Notes under the pieces: generated by a model
What the model saw: only the letters and a program-made list of their open reading frames with translations
Told to the model about the DNA's origin: nothing
Databases searched by the model: none
Made by a program: the position numbers and the translations under genes
Source of the DNA: Microstegium vimineum
Lineage: Eukaryota > Streptophyta > Magnoliopsida > Poales > Poaceae
NCBI GenBank assembly: GCA_022036555.1
Contig: CM039126.1
Span: forward strand, 32,759,925-32,823,924
DNA: 64,000 nucleotides
Direction: 5' to 3'
Shown here: positions 10,439-21,751 of the stretch, piece after piece
Layout: every line of letters begins with the position of its first letter
Position numbering within the stretch: the stretch's first letter is position 1

Positions 10439-11459
10439 GTGGCCTCTCCGACACACTCGATCCCGCCACCACCATGTGACCCATTCCCGTACGGGCATCG
10501 CAACAGTGCAAGACTCTGCTCTGCCCTCGCAGGTTTGCAGATACAGACACGTCGCGGGTCTCCAGGGACCTCGCCGCGTGCGACGGTCAACTCCATCATC
10601 ACCTCTCCACCAGATGGGCAACCAGAGCCAAGACAAGCCCGGACATGGGGCACGTTGCGGCGACGCCTGGCGGAGGAGCGCAGGGGATTCTTCCCCCACT
10701 TCTACCATGCCGACCCCGACTCGGACTCTCCCGATGAGGGTTACGATCCCACCCGGGAGTGCTTCCACCTCGACGAGCAAGCCGACCCCCAGGATGACGT
10801 TGACGACACCGCGGCCACAGAAGAAGGAGGAGGGGGCAACGCTACACCAGCACGAGATGCCAACCCCCCAAGTCCTAACCAAGCCGATCCACCCCTGGAC
10901 GTCCAGATCACGCAAGTCCGAGAGCTGCTCAGTGAGCTCGAGGAGGAGTGCCTGCGACTTCAGCAACTCGAGCGCGCCCTCGAGCGAGATCGAGGGCGCC
11001 CACAGGGTGGAGGAGCTCACGAGCGGGCCGGGAAGTCCACCGACAAATCATCGAGGAGGGGGCGAACGAACCTCGAGTCTACAACCGCGGCAGCCAGAAT
11101 GTCGTAGCGGCCGCAATGCTGCTCCGCGACATGCCGGCGCCATCGACCCCCCGAGCACGACGTATAAGGGACGAGATCCAGGGGCTTCTCCAAACTGCGG
11201 CCGTGCAGCGGGCAGAGAGCTCGGCCTCGAGGCGTCGAGGGGCTGCCTCCGAGTGTCAGGATGTACCCCCTCGATAAAATCGAGAGGCATCCGTCCACCA
11301 GGACCAAGCGCCCCAGGGCCAAGTCGAGCGACGACCGGTTCGGGAATGCCTCGTTGATGATCGACCACCTCGGGTGAACAATCAACGCCGGTACGGCGAC
11401 GCCGAGGCTCGAGGCTACAGCGCTCACCGAGGTGGGCTCTACGTCAGCGACGAAGACCG
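10439..11459 (+). pseudogene. Gag N-terminal region (Tat), two frames
   Basis: The N-terminal part of the Tat gag is spread over two frames. The first (10439 to about 11020) has an acidic Pro-rich start and a Leu/Glu-rich helical stretch around VRELLSELEEECLRLQQLER (about 10915-10975), probably coiled coil. The second (about 11025-11277) encodes EVHRQIIEEGANEPRVYNRG and AAAMLLRDMPAPSTPRARR, which in related elements lies just upstream of the main gag domain. A third frame starts at 11460. At least two frameshifts therefore separate the start of gag from its core. No intact start-to-core reading frame remains. Confidence 0.65.
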
Positions 11460-13235
11460 ATGCCGATCTCCGGAACCACCGGGGCCTCGAGTCTTCGGCA
11501 GAGCCATCCGGCGGACCCCCTGCCCGTTCGTTTCCGTCCACCCACCAGTGTGGTCAAGTACAACGGCGAAACCAAGCCAGAGCTCTGGCTTGCCGACTTC
11601 CGGCTGGCATGTCAGCTGGGAGGAGCCGACAATGATCACGTTATCATTCGGCAACTCCCACTATTCCTCTCCGACACCGCTCGCAAATGGCTCGAGGAGC
11701 TGCCCTCGGACTTGATCCAAGACTGGCCCGACCTGGTCAGGATCTTCAAGGGCAACTTCAAAGGCACCTACGAGCGACCGGGCAACCCCTGGGACCTCCG
11801 CAGCTGCAAGCAGAAGCCAGGGGAGACCCTCCGCGCGTTCACCCGCCGATTCTCGAGGCAGCGTACCGCACTAACCCACATCTCCGACCACGAGGTCATC
11901 ACGACGTTCATCGCCGGAACGACCTGCAAGGAGTTGGTGCGGGAGCTGGGGCAAAACACCCCCAAGACCGCCAACGAGCTCATGGACATCATTGCCCACT
12001 ACGTAGCTGGCGAAGAAGCCGTTGGCGCGTTCTTCCAGATACCTCCAGAGAAGGGGAAGGTCAAGGCGGATGAGCCCGGGGGCTCGGACAAGGAGCCCAA
12101 GAAGAACAATGGGCCCAGAAGGAACAACAACGGCAACGTCAGCAGGAAGAAGAAGAAGAAGAACCAACCGGGCCGACGCAACGTCGAGCCCGACGACCTT
12201 GTCGCTGTGGCAGACAAGAAGAAGCCTCGAGGGCCCCCTCCTGACGGGGGCGTCTTCGACAAGATGCTGAAGGAGCCCTGTCCCTATCATATGGGACCGG
12301 CCAACCACCGTCTCGAGGATTGTCGCATGCTTAGAAAGCATTTCATCCCTCCTGGCTTCAGGAGAGACGACGGCAGGGAAGACCCACCCTGCGACCTCCT
12401 CGTCAAAGGCGATGTCAAGAAAGGGGGCTTCCCCGAAATCCACGACTGCTACATGATCTACGGGGGACCCTCGACTCGCCTCACCACGTGCCAGCGCAAG
12501 AGGGAGCATCGAGAGGTCTTCTCCGTTCGAGCCCAGGCTCCTCGGTACCTCGACTGGTCACACACACCGATCACCTTCGACCAGGACGACCACCCCGAGC
12601 ATATCCCCAACGCAGGGGTCTACCCGCTCGTCGTCGATCCGATCATCCTCAACACCCGCCTCACAAAGGTACTCATGGATGGGGGGAGCAGCCTCAACAT
12701 CATCTACGCCGAGACCCTCGACCTCCTGGGAATCCCGAGGACCATGCTCCTGCCCAGCACGGGGGGGTTCTACGGGATCATCCCGGGGAAGAAGGCACTC
12801 CCGATCGGCCGCGTCAAGCTACCTGTTTGTTTCGGCGTCCCCTCAAACTTCCGAAAGGAAGAGCTAACCTTCGAGGTGGCTGCGTTCCGAGGTACCTACC
12901 ATGCCATCATCGGTCGACCGGGGTACGCCAAGTTCATGGCAGTCCCGAATTACACCTACCTTAAGGTCAAGATGCCAGGGCCCTCGGGGGTCATCACCGT
13001 CGACACCTCCTACGAGCACGCATACGACTGCGACATCGAGTGCGTGGAAAAAGCCGAAGCTATCGAGGAGTCGGCCATCCTCGCGGCCCTGGACGACTTG
13101 TCCGGGGGGATCCCCGACCCCAAGCGACACGCCGACAACTTCAAGCCGACGGAAGACACCAAGACCGTCCCACTCGACCCCGGCCTTGCGGATGGAAAGG
13201 TGCTGACAATCAGCGCCACCCTCGAGCCCAAATAG
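11460..13235 (+). CDS. gag-PR: Gag core plus aspartic protease (Tat gypsy), 591 codons
   Basis: Residues about 30-200 form the retrotransposon gag domain (for example PELWLADFRLACQLGGADN and FKGTYERPGNPWDLRSCKQK), which packs the element RNA into particles. A Lys-rich basic stretch follows (residues about 200-250). Then comes a zinc-knuckle-like CPYHMGPANHRLEDC (residues 274-288), the degenerate form usual in Tat elements. The protease is marked by LMDGGSS with active-site Asp407, where DGGS replaces the common DTGS. The frame ends in TAG (13233-13235), six bases before the RT frame, which is in phase. Related elements read through here, so the stop may be a CAG-to-TAG change rather than a natural boundary. 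The true start lies upstream in other frames. Confidence 0.88.
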   Translation: MPISGTTGASSLRQSHPADPLPVRFRPPTSVVKYNGETKPELWLADFRLACQLGGADNDHVIIRQLPLFLSDTARKWLEELPSDLIQDWPDLVRIFKGNFKGTYERPGNPWDLRSCKQKPGETLRAFTRRFSRQRTALTHISDHEVITTFIAGTTCKELVRELGQNTPKTANELMDIIAHYVAGEEAVGAFFQIPPEKGKVKADEPGGSDKEPKKNNGPRRNNNGNVSRKKKKKNQPGRRNVEPDDLVAVADKKKPRGPPPDGGVFDKMLKEPCPYHMGPANHRLEDCRMLRKHFIPPGFRRDDGREDPPCDLLVKGDVKKGGFPEIHDCYMIYGGPSTRLTTCQRKREHREVFSVRAQAPRYLDWSHTPITFDQDDHPEHIPNAGVYPLVVDPIILNTRLTKVLMDGGSSLNIIYAETLDLLGIPRTMLLPSTGGFYGIIPGKKALPIGRVKLPVCFGVPSNFRKEELTFEVAAFRGTYHAIIGRPGYAKFMAVPNYTYLKVKMPGPSGVITVDTSYEHAYDCDIECVEKAEAIEESAILAALDDLSGGIPDPKRHADNFKPTEDTKTVPLDPGLADGKVLTISATLEPK

Positions 13236-13241
13236 GAAGCA

Positions 13242-15257
13242 GTGCTCGTCGACTTTATCCGTGCGAATGCCGACGTGTTTGCATGGAGTCCCTCGGATAT
13301 GCCGGGCATTCTGAGGGAGGTCGCCGAGCACTCCTTGGACATCCGAGCCGGGTCCAAACCGGTGAAGCAACGCCTGCGCCGCTTCGATGAGGAGAAGCGC
13401 AGGGTCATCGGGGAGGAGGTCGATAAGCTTTTGAAGGCCGGATTCATCAAGGAGGTATATCATCCCGAGTGGTTAGCTAACCCCGTACTTGTTAAGAAAA
13501 AGAATGGGAAGGATAGGATGCGTGTAGACTACACCAGTTTAAATAAAGCCTGTCCCAAGGTCCCTTTCCCACTACCACGCATCGATCAAATAGTAGATTC
13601 CACTGGGGGATGCGAAACCCTCTGCTTCCTTGATGCATATTCTGGCTACCACCAAATAAAGATGAGGGAGTCCAATCAGCTCGCGACTTCCTTCATCACC
13701 CCCTTCGGCATGTTTTGCTACCTCACCATGCCCTTCGGTCTGCGAAACGCTGGGGCCACCTACCAGCGATGCATGCTCCACGTATTCGGGAAACACATAG
13801 GGCCGACCGTCGAGGCCTACGTCGACGACATCGTGGTCAAGTCCAAGACAGTCAGAAACCTGGTCAGAGATCTTGAGATCGCGTTTGGGTGCCTCCGGGC
13901 AAATCGCATAAAACTAAACCCTGAGAAGTGTGTCTTCGGAGTTCCCCGAGGCATGCTCTTAGGGTACATAGTTTCCCAACGCGGGATCGAGGCCAATCCC
14001 GAGAAGGTAACCGCAATCACAAGGATGGGCCCGATCAACGACTTCAAGAGCGTGCAAAGGATCACGGGGTGCCTCGCCGACCTCAGCCGGTTCATCTCAA
14101 GGCTCGGAGAGAAGGCCCTACCCCTTTACTGCCTCCTGAAGAAGATGGAACACTTCGCGTGGACCGCTGAGGCCGAGGAGTCACTCTCGAAGCTTAAAGC
14201 CTTGCTCACCTCGCCTCCGGTCTTGGTACCCCTGAGTCCGACCGAGCCCATCTTGCTCTACGCCGCAGCAACTACCCAGGTAGTCAGCGCGGTTGTAGTA
14301 GTCGAGAGGGAGGAAGAAGGACACGCCCTGCCGGTTCAGAGGCATGTCTACTTCGTGAGCGAAGTGCTTTCCGAGACCAAGACGAGGTACCCCCACATCC
14401 AGAAGCTGTTTTACGCGATCGTCCTCACTCGACGCAAGCTCAAACACTACTTCCTGGGCCATCCGATTACCGTGGTCTCGTCCTTCCCCCTCGGGGAGAT
14501 AATCCAGAACCGGGAGGCGTCAGGAAGAATCGCCAAGTGGTCGGTCGAGCTCATGGGGGAAACCCTTTCCTACGCCCCTCGGAAGGCCATCAAGTCTCAG
14601 GTACTGGCAAATTTCGTTGCAGAATGGACCGACACCCAACTACCCCCAGCGCAGGTTCAGAACGAGCTCTGGACCATGTACTTCGACGGATCGTTGATGA
14701 AGACGGGAGCAGGCGCTAGATTGCTGTTTATATCACCCTCAGGGGTCCATATGCGCTATGTCATCCGCCTCCACTTCCCCGCCTCCAACAATGTCGCCGA
14801 GTACGACGCCCTCGTCAACGGCCTGCGCATCGCCATCGAGCTCGGGGTTCGACGCCTCGACGTGCGGGGGGACTCTCAGTTGGTAATCGACCAAGTGATG
14901 AAAGATTCGACCTGCCACGACAACAAGATGGAAGCCTACTGCAAGGAGGTCCGAAAACTCGAGGAAAAATTCTACGGCCTCGAGCTCAACCACATCGCCC
15001 GTCGGTACAACGAAGCTGCCGACGAGCTGGCCAAAATCGCGTCTACTCGAGGTATGGTTCCTCCCGACGTCTTCTCGAGGGATCTTCACAAGCCGTCCGT
15101 CGACCCAGACTCGGGGGCTCCTGCCTTCGAGCATGGGGTCGATCCACCCCCCTCGACCGATCCCCCCCGAGTGGGAAAGTGGTCATGGAGATCGACGGGG
15201 CTGCCGCAGCGCCAACCCTTCCGACGGATTGGCGCGCACCCTACCTCGAGTACCTGA
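13242..15257 (+). CDS. pol: Reverse transcriptase, RNase H and archaeal-type RNase H (Tat gypsy)
   Basis: This is a 671-codon frame in phase with gag-PR. The RT runs through LVKKKNGKDRMRVDYTSLNK and FLDAYSGYHQIKM to the catalytic YVDD (13818-13829), all intact. The first RNase H (about 14225-14620) is degenerate, reading LLYAAAT at the first acidic position. The second, archaeal-type RNase H (about 14665-15050) is well preserved, with YFDGSLMKTGAGA, NNVAEYDALVNGLRIA and RGDSQLVIDQV. Two RNase H domains are characteristic of Tat. The frame ends in a spurious tail (residues about 640-671). The true continuation into the integrase is in another frame, so an indel probably lies in the C-runs at 15147-15168. 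Confidence 0.92.
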   Translation: MLVDFIRANADVFAWSPSDMPGILREVAEHSLDIRAGSKPVKQRLRRFDEEKRRVIGEEVDKLLKAGFIKEVYHPEWLANPVLVKKKNGKDRMRVDYTSLNKACPKVPFPLPRIDQIVDSTGGCETLCFLDAYSGYHQIKMRESNQLATSFITPFGMFCYLTMPFGLRNAGATYQRCMLHVFGKHIGPTVEAYVDDIVVKSKTVRNLVRDLEIAFGCLRANRIKLNPEKCVFGVPRGMLLGYIVSQRGIEANPEKVTAITRMGPINDFKSVQRITGCLADLSRFISRLGEKALPLYCLLKKMEHFAWTAEAEESLSKLKALLTSPPVLVPLSPTEPILLYAAATTQVVSAVVVVEREEEGHALPVQRHVYFVSEVLSETKTRYPHIQKLFYAIVLTRRKLKHYFLGHPITVVSSFPLGEIIQNREASGRIAKWSVELMGETLSYAPRKAIKSQVLANFVAEWTDTQLPPAQVQNELWTMYFDGSLMKTGAGARLLFISPSGVHMRYVIRLHFPASNNVAEYDALVNGLRIAIELGVRRLDVRGDSQLVIDQVMKDSTCHDNKMEAYCKEVRKLEEKFYGLELNHIARRYNEAADELAKIASTRGMVPPDVFSRDLHKPSVDPDSGAPAFEHGVDPPPSTDPPRVGKWSWRSTGLPQRQPFRRIGAHPTSST

Positions 15258-16471
15258 CACGGGGTGAACTCCCAGAGGACCGCATGGAGGCCCGTCGTGT
15301 AGCCTGACGTGCCAAAACCTATGTTTTGTACGGGGATGGCCGCGAGCTATATCGACGCAGCCCGTCCGATGTACTTCAACGCTGCCTCACCCTCGAGGAA
15401 AGGAGGGCACTGCTGAAGGATCTACACTCGGGGGCTTGTGGCCACCACGCGGCGCCAAGAACGCTGGTAGGAAGTGCCTTTCGACAAGGCTTCTACTGGC
15501 CGACGGCCGTCACCAACGCCACCAAACTCGTCCGATCCTGCAAGGGATGCCAATTCTACGCCAGACAGACCCACCTACCCGCCCAAGCTCTTCAGATGAT
15601 ACCTATAACCTGGCCGTTCGTAGTACGGGGGATCGACTTGGTCGGCACCCTGAAAAGAACCAAGGGTGGCCACACCCACCTCCTCATGGCTATAGACAAG
15701 TTCTCGAAGTGGATCGTGGCTCGACCCATCGCTAACATCTAGTCTCGACAAGCCGTGCTATTCTTCACCGACATCATCCACCGCTTCAGAGTCCCCAACG
15801 TCATCATCACCGACAACGGCACGCAATTCACCGGCCAAAAGTTCCTGGACTTCTGTGACCATCACCACATCAGGGTGAATTGGTCCGCAGTCGCCCACCC
15901 TCGAACTAACGGTCAGGTCAAGCGCGCCAATGGTATGGTTTTGCAGGGCCTCAAGCCAAGGATCTTCGATCGGCTGAACAGACATGGCAGGAGATGGGTC
16001 GATGAGCTGCCCGCTGTGCTATGGAGTCTCCGAACGACACCGAGTCGAGCCACGGGGTTCTCTCCGTTCTTCTTGGTCTATGGGTTCGAGGTCGTCCTCC
16101 CCACTGACCTCGAGTACGGGTCCCCTCGACTGAAAGCCTACAGCGAGCAAGCCAACACAGTAGCCCGAGAGGACTCCCTCGACCAGCTCGAGGAAGCCCG
16201 AGATGTGGCCCTCTTCAAGTCGGCAAAGTACCAACAGACGCTGTGGCGCTACCACAACAAAAACGTGTGCAAAAGGGACCTCGACGTCGGCAACCTCGTT
16301 CTGCGCCGTCGACAAAACAACAAGAGTCGTCACAAGCTGACGCCACCTTGGGAGGGACCCTTCATCGTGGCAGAGGTACTGAAGCCCGGCACTTACAAAC
16401 TGAAGAACGAGAAGGGCGAGATCTTCACCAAAGCATGGAACATCGAACAGCTACGTCGTTTCTATCCCTAA
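15258..16471 (+). pseudogene. Integrase (Tat gypsy), stops and active-site substitution
   Basis: Integrase would insert the DNA copy into the host chromosome. After a TGA at 15307-15309 a frame runs from 15326. It contains the zinc-binding region (GACGHHAAPRTLVG, then SCKGCQFY near 15536-15552) and the first catalytic Asp in GIDLVG (15635-15637). A TAG at 15740-15742 interrupts it, after which the same phase continues to 16471. The second Asp is in TDNGTQF (15812-15814). The third catalytic residue, Glu in the family motif NGQVERANG, is Lys here (15920-15922), with exact D-35-X spacing. The C-terminus ends EQLRRFYP without a chromodomain, which fits Tat. Inactive. Confidence 0.9.
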
Positions 16472-17434
16472 GGCCTCAAGGCCTCGTACATTTTTGCATT
16501 TATGTACAAATTCTCGAATGAACAGAAAATCCATGATCCTAGCGCATTCATCTTCATTCGTGACTCGAGGTAGACTTGCTCTACTCCTCGACGCCTCTCT
16601 TTCTTTCGCCCCTCGAAGCACGCTTGGCGCAGGTTAGGATACGCGCTCGAACTCCCTAAGGGTCGAGGGGTGCCGAGCCAGGAACTCTCCTACGCCCCTT
16701 GGCTAAGGTACTCCCGCTCGCGCCCCCCCTCGGGGGCCTCGAGCATGCATCCAACAACTGCGCCAAAAAGTGGAGCGTCAAGGACGGTGGAAGTAAGAGT
16801 GGCTCGAGAGATCACCGCTCGTGGTCAAAAAGGTAGACTCGACCCTGCTCCCACAGAGTCGAGCCTCCCTCGGGGGCTAACAGGGGGGACCCCCCTCCTA
16901 AGTCCCCGAAAAACTCGAACGTTTTTTCAAAACTTGGCTCTCCCTCTCGATCTTTCCCTTGAGTACGCTTCATGGCTAAGTAAAGGCACTTGGAACTCCC
17001 TAAGGGTCGCGGGTGTCGTCGAGCCAGGGACTCTCCTACGCCCCAGGGCTACGGTATCCCCGCTCGCTCCCCCCCTTCTAGGGATACGAGCCTGCGTCGA
17101 ACACTTAAGTCCACAAGCGTCGACTTAGGCAAAGAAAAGAGAGAGAGCTCGAGAAACAAAAATAACAATATGCATCTCGAATAAAATGCATTAGATATAA
17201 GAAGCCCTCGGGGGCTCGGCATTGTATCATTACAAAAGCCTAACTGTTACATGGACCTTCCTGTCCAGATATGGCTCGCAGGCCTAGGGCTACTCAGCGA
17301 GGGGTCACCGTTCTCAAGAAGCAATGCAGGAAGCTGGGCATCACGCGTTGGCCACATCGGAAGGTGAAGAGTCTGCAGAAGCTCATTGACAACATTCGAG
17401 AGCTACTCGGCGCCATCTCCGTTCGTCGAGGGGA
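16472..17434 (+). other. Spacer between integrase and antisense gene, with duplicated block
   Basis: I see no conserved gene. A block starting GAACTCCCTAAGGGTCG occurs twice (about 16649-16750 and 16992-17100), continuing through GGACTCTCCTACGCCCC and a C-rich run. Open frames here (16670-17128, 17271-17582) are accidental products of GC-rich sequence. The convergent transcripts of gag-pol and the antisense gene should both end in this spacer. Confidence 0.6.
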
Positions 17435-20400
17435 TCACCTCGGGCTCGAAGAGCTTCGCCAGCTCGCCTCCGGGCACCTCCGCAGATCCATCAGCTTCTG
17501 GCACCTCGCGTCGTTCTCTTCATCAGTCAGCCTCGGGTCGGTGGCGAACCCGGTGGCGACGACGTTGAGGTCACAGTTGTAGGCCGAGTGGACGACCACG
17601 AGGGCCCGCTTCACGCCCACATGCAGGGTAGCACGGACGTGCTCCGTCACCTCCTGCATCATGGAGTAGAAGCGGCGCAGTAGGGAGTCCCCTCGAGCGT
17701 CGCCCTCGACCTCCGGCTCCGGCTCGACCATGAGGTCATCGCAGAAGGTGTTGATGACGCCCGCGAGCCTCGCGTTAAGGTTCGCCTCCGTCCCGAGGAG
17801 GCCCTGAAGACTGTTCAGGTCCTCGTGGGCTCGGGCCTTGTCTGTCGCGAGCTCTGCCAAAACAAGCACACAACCCGGTCAAACCCAAAAGAGCAGAAAA
17901 AAGGTCAAGGCCGGGCAGATTCAGCAACATCCTCAAGAAACTCACCTTGGGCATGCGTCTCCAGGGTGGCATAGCCTCGCTGGGTCTCCTCGAGTCGGCG
18001 GTGAACGTCGTTGAGCTCGGTGGCCTGGCCGCTGACTTTAGCCTCGAGGCCCTCGATGGTCTTGCTAGCGTCATCGAGGGCTCTCTTCTGGTTCATCGCC
18101 ACCACACCCAGGGAGATCGTGCGGGTCCGAGCCTTCTCCTCCGTCGCAGCCAGCGTGCTGCGCTCGCGGGAGACGGTGTCGAGGTTGCCCAGGAGCTCCC
18201 AGATGCTCCCCGTCGCCAGGGCCAACTCGCCCTTCAGCCGGGCGGCCTCTTCCTCCGCCTTGCGCTGGGCCTCCAGGGCAGCATCCCGCTCATGCCCGAC
18301 CTTGATGGTCGACTGGAGGGCATCATCGATCCTCGACTACGCTGTTGCCTGGGCAGCTCGGGCTGCCTCCTGCATGGCCTCCCCGTGAGCGACCTTCGAC
18401 TCGGCGTCCTCCCACGCGGTTGCCGCTTCGGCTCTCGCCTGGGCGGCCTCGGCCTCCGCCCTCCCCAGCGAAGCACAAAGGGTGGGGAGCTCCTCCTGCA
18501 CCCGGAGGATGAACTGGGACTTCTCGTAGGACCTCGACCTCAGCTCCTGATGAAGGTGAAAAGGAAGACCATCAGAAAGGGATAGTCAGACAATCCGAGC
18601 AAAGTCAAAGGGAGAACGAAACCCACCTCTATGCCCCGATGTATGTCCACGGTGGCAACATTCGCGGCGAGGCGCACCGAGTGCTCGAACCAGGCCCGGT
18701 ACTCCTCCAAGTGCTCCCACGTCCGGAGCTCGGCCTGGTCGTCGAACGTGAAGAAGAGCCGCTCGGGGTCTCGAGGGTCCGCAAGCTCGAGGACCCCTTG
18801 TCCCCAGTACGCGCTGCGGAGGGCGATCCTCTCTTGGACCTCCCGCATGACACTCTAGCGCACCTCAGTAGCACCCCCGCGGCGTTCCACCTCCTCCTGC
18901 CAGGCAAAGAAGGGAGAATACCCCTCCGACTGGGCTCTCCCGACCTCGGGGCCACCCCGCGAAGAGGTCGACGGCCCCGCCGAGCCATCTCCACCGAGCA
19001 GAGGAAGTCCCGGCCAGGGGAACGGCCCTGCACGGTGAAAGACACGAAGTAATCAGTACCTGGCACCACAGACCGACTACGGCTCGAACAAGTTGGAGCA
19101 CGACTTACCTCGAGACGACGACCCCCCAGCCTCGAGGCGGGGCCGAGCCACCTCCGGTTCCGCCCGAGGGGCCGAGATAACGACCGTCTCTGCCGAGCCC
19201 ACCATCTCGGCCACCATCTCGGCCACCTCTTCGGCAGTGGACGACATCTACATCCCCGTAACTCCCGCCGCGGGTGCCGCCTCGGGCTGCTCGGCTCGAC
19301 CCCCCTCCTCGACCCCCGGCATCGGCAGTGGGCCCTCGGAAGATGCGGCAGCGGCCGTGCCCTCGCGCTCAAGCCGTAGCCGTGCCTCCAACGAAGCGAG
19401 GCCCTCGGGCCACCGCCCCGGCGTTGGGTGAGCCGGGACCTCCCCCTCGTTCGCAGCAACCTGGGGCCCGACCACCTCCATCTCGGCACCGGCTTAGGGC
19501 TCCACCCCCTCGGTTGCGACCGCCGTCGACGCAGGTCCCGCGCCTTCCGAGGCGTCGGGTGCGACTCCCTCCGACAGCTGCACAAGCGCAGCGACGCCCG
19601 CTTCTTCGGCGGCGCTCGCCGATGGGGCGGGCTGACCCGTCTCCTCTCCAAACTGGGCAGGAGCTGAGGCGCCCTGCGCTGCCCCCCGCTCCATCGCCTC
19701 CCCAGCCCTAGCTGCCCACGCCGCCTCGGGGGTGAGCGTCGAAGGGGGCGGAGCAGGGGACCGGCCTCGACGGCCGCCTCGACTGCAGCCCCCGCCCTCA
19801 ACTTCTTGACAGGGGTGAGGGACGCATCCTCTCGCAGGCGCTTCGACCTGAAAAAGAGACCCATGCACGATGGTAAGCACGAGTCATTAGCAACAAAAAG
19901 GAAAATGCAAACAACACCCACGATCAGCCGAAAAGCAACTTACCCCTTCGAAGCCAGGCGTTTCTGGCCGACGGCCTTCGGGCCGATCGAGGTCTTGAAC
20001 ACAACCCTCCGGGGGGTGGGGGTCGAGGCCGCCCTCGGCACCGTCTCCTGGGCAGGGGTCGACGACGCTCCCGTCGTCCCCCTGCTGGTTTCCTCCTGCG
20101 CCAACGGGCCCGACGCCCGTGCGCTCGACCCGGCAGCCGCCGAGGGCGTGTCCGCTCGACCCCCCGACGGGGATCGCGACGACCGCCCGCGCGTCTGCCG
20201 CGGCACTTCATCCTGAGGAGCCACGGGGCGCTCCCCCCGTGGCTCGGCTTCAATAGTAGGGGCCGACCTCGACGTCGACCCCTCTCCTCCTCCGGATCCG
20301 ACAACCGCCCTCTATTCGGGCGCCGTCTGTTCCTCCTCGCTCCAGTCCACCTCGACATCGCTGTCGCTGTCCTCCTCCTCCTCCTCGTCCTCCTCTTCCG

Positions 20401-21554
20401 AGGGCGATTCCTCCTCGGGAAGGCCCTCCTGCCTCTGTCGGGCTCGGCGTTGTGGCCTTGTCCTTGGCCTTCTTGTCCTTCTCGTCCTGGAGGCGCCTCG
20501 CCTGGGAATCGCCCCGCTCCTCCTTGACCGGCGGCAGCGACTTCCGGAAGGGAACGTTCCCCTGGGGAACGCAAGTCAGTTAGGTCGCAACAAGGAAGGA
20601 GAACAAGGTAAATACAAAAACTCTAACAGAACAAGAGAACCTTACCAGCTCGATGTACCCCTCGTCCGGCCTTATGGGGATCCTGGTGACGTTCTTGACG
20701 TCGAACGCGCCCGCGAAGAAGTGGCGTACGCGGCGGACCACCCTCTCGGGAGGTAGCTCGTCTCCCAGGAGGCGACACCCCGAGAGATCGACCCCCAGAC
20801 GCATCTCATCGAGGCGGAGGGGTCGAGCCATCAGCGGCACGACCCGCCGCTGATGGAATGCCGACGCGATGATTGCCGCATTGAGTCCCTCCTTCTTCAG
20901 GCGCCCGACCGCATCCAGCAGGTTGGTGAGGCGACGCTGCTTATGCTGCACGACGCCGTACCTCCAGCAGTCGGGTTGTGCGTCGATCGTCCTCTCGGTC
21001 TAGGCGGGGAGCAAGTTGCCGTCGTTCCTCAAGTAAAACCACCTAGAATGCCACCCGGTGTGGCTCGACGAAAGCTTCGCCGGGATCCAGAAATCCGACC
21101 GCTTGAGGGCGATGTAGCAGCACCCGGCCCTGACCATCTTGCGGGTACCTTTGATGGCCGACGCATGGAAGATTCTCGCCTCGAAGAGATGGAGCCACAG
21201 CTCCCAGTGAGGCTCGATCCCGAGGTAGCCTTCGCACACGACGGCGAAGACCGCCGCGTGGCAGACGCCGTTGGGGGTGAGGTGTTGAAGCTCCACGCCA
21301 TAGTGGTGGAGGATTGCGCGCAGAAGATGGCTGGGTGGGGCGCCTAGCCTCGCCCGGTGGAAAACCTCGAAGCTCACCACGTAGCCCTCCGGCGGATTGG
21401 GCTCGGCATGGTCCGGCGGCGGCACCACCCACTCCGGACGGTCGGTCGAGGTGATAGGCCGGAGGAGACCGCTCTCCACCAGATCCCCCAGGCGTTCGTC
21501 GGTCACTGAAGACACGAGCCAATCATCAGGACCGATGAGGCTGTACTTGGCCAT
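17435..21554 (-). pseudogene. Antisense multi-exon gene of the Tat element (aORF, 'putative gypsy type transposon' family)
   Basis: Six exons are readable on the minus strand: 21554-20646, 20561-19944, 19847-19109, 19027-18627, 18546-17946 and 17853-17435. All five introns are GT-AG and 80-96 nt (donors GTAAG, GTAAGT, GTAAGT, GTGGGT, GTGAG), and the reading phase is kept across every junction. Together they make about 1,229 codons. Exon 1 starts MAKYSLIGPDDW and includes GYVVSFEVFHRARLGAPP and CEGYLGIEPHWELWLHLF, matching the grass 'putative gypsy type transposon' domain (PF04195 as I recall it). Middle exons are acidic and Pro/Ala/Glu-rich. Exons 5-6 are Ala/Glu-rich coiled coil. This copy has stops at 21000, 19494, 19248, 18855 and 18337 and frameshifts near 20440 and 19740-19846. 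Function is unknown, and a structural or regulatory role is a guess. Confidence 0.85.
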
Positions 21555-21751
21555 GGGATCGAGAAGGCTGATGCGCTCGGGCTCGGGGGCGGAAGGTATG
21601 TTCCCAATCTCCCCTCTCTTTCTCTCGCGTGCGCAGAGGTCCGGCTCGCAGGGCGTCTAAGGCAATGGCAGGGAGAAGGAGGTAGGGAAGGCGATGGCAA
21701 GGAGGCAGGGAAGGCAAGTGCGTGGAAAAAGCACCCGACTCCTCACCTTCA

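Noticed and set aside
10281..11357. 358-codon plus-strand open frame
   Set aside because: It is a shadow frame. Gag-like residues in this interval lie in the frames starting at 10439 and 10948.
18629..19921. 430-codon minus-strand open frame rich in Arg
   Set aside because: It crosses two introns of the antisense gene and is mostly the wrong frame. Only its first few codons (SKRLRED) coincide with the true exon.
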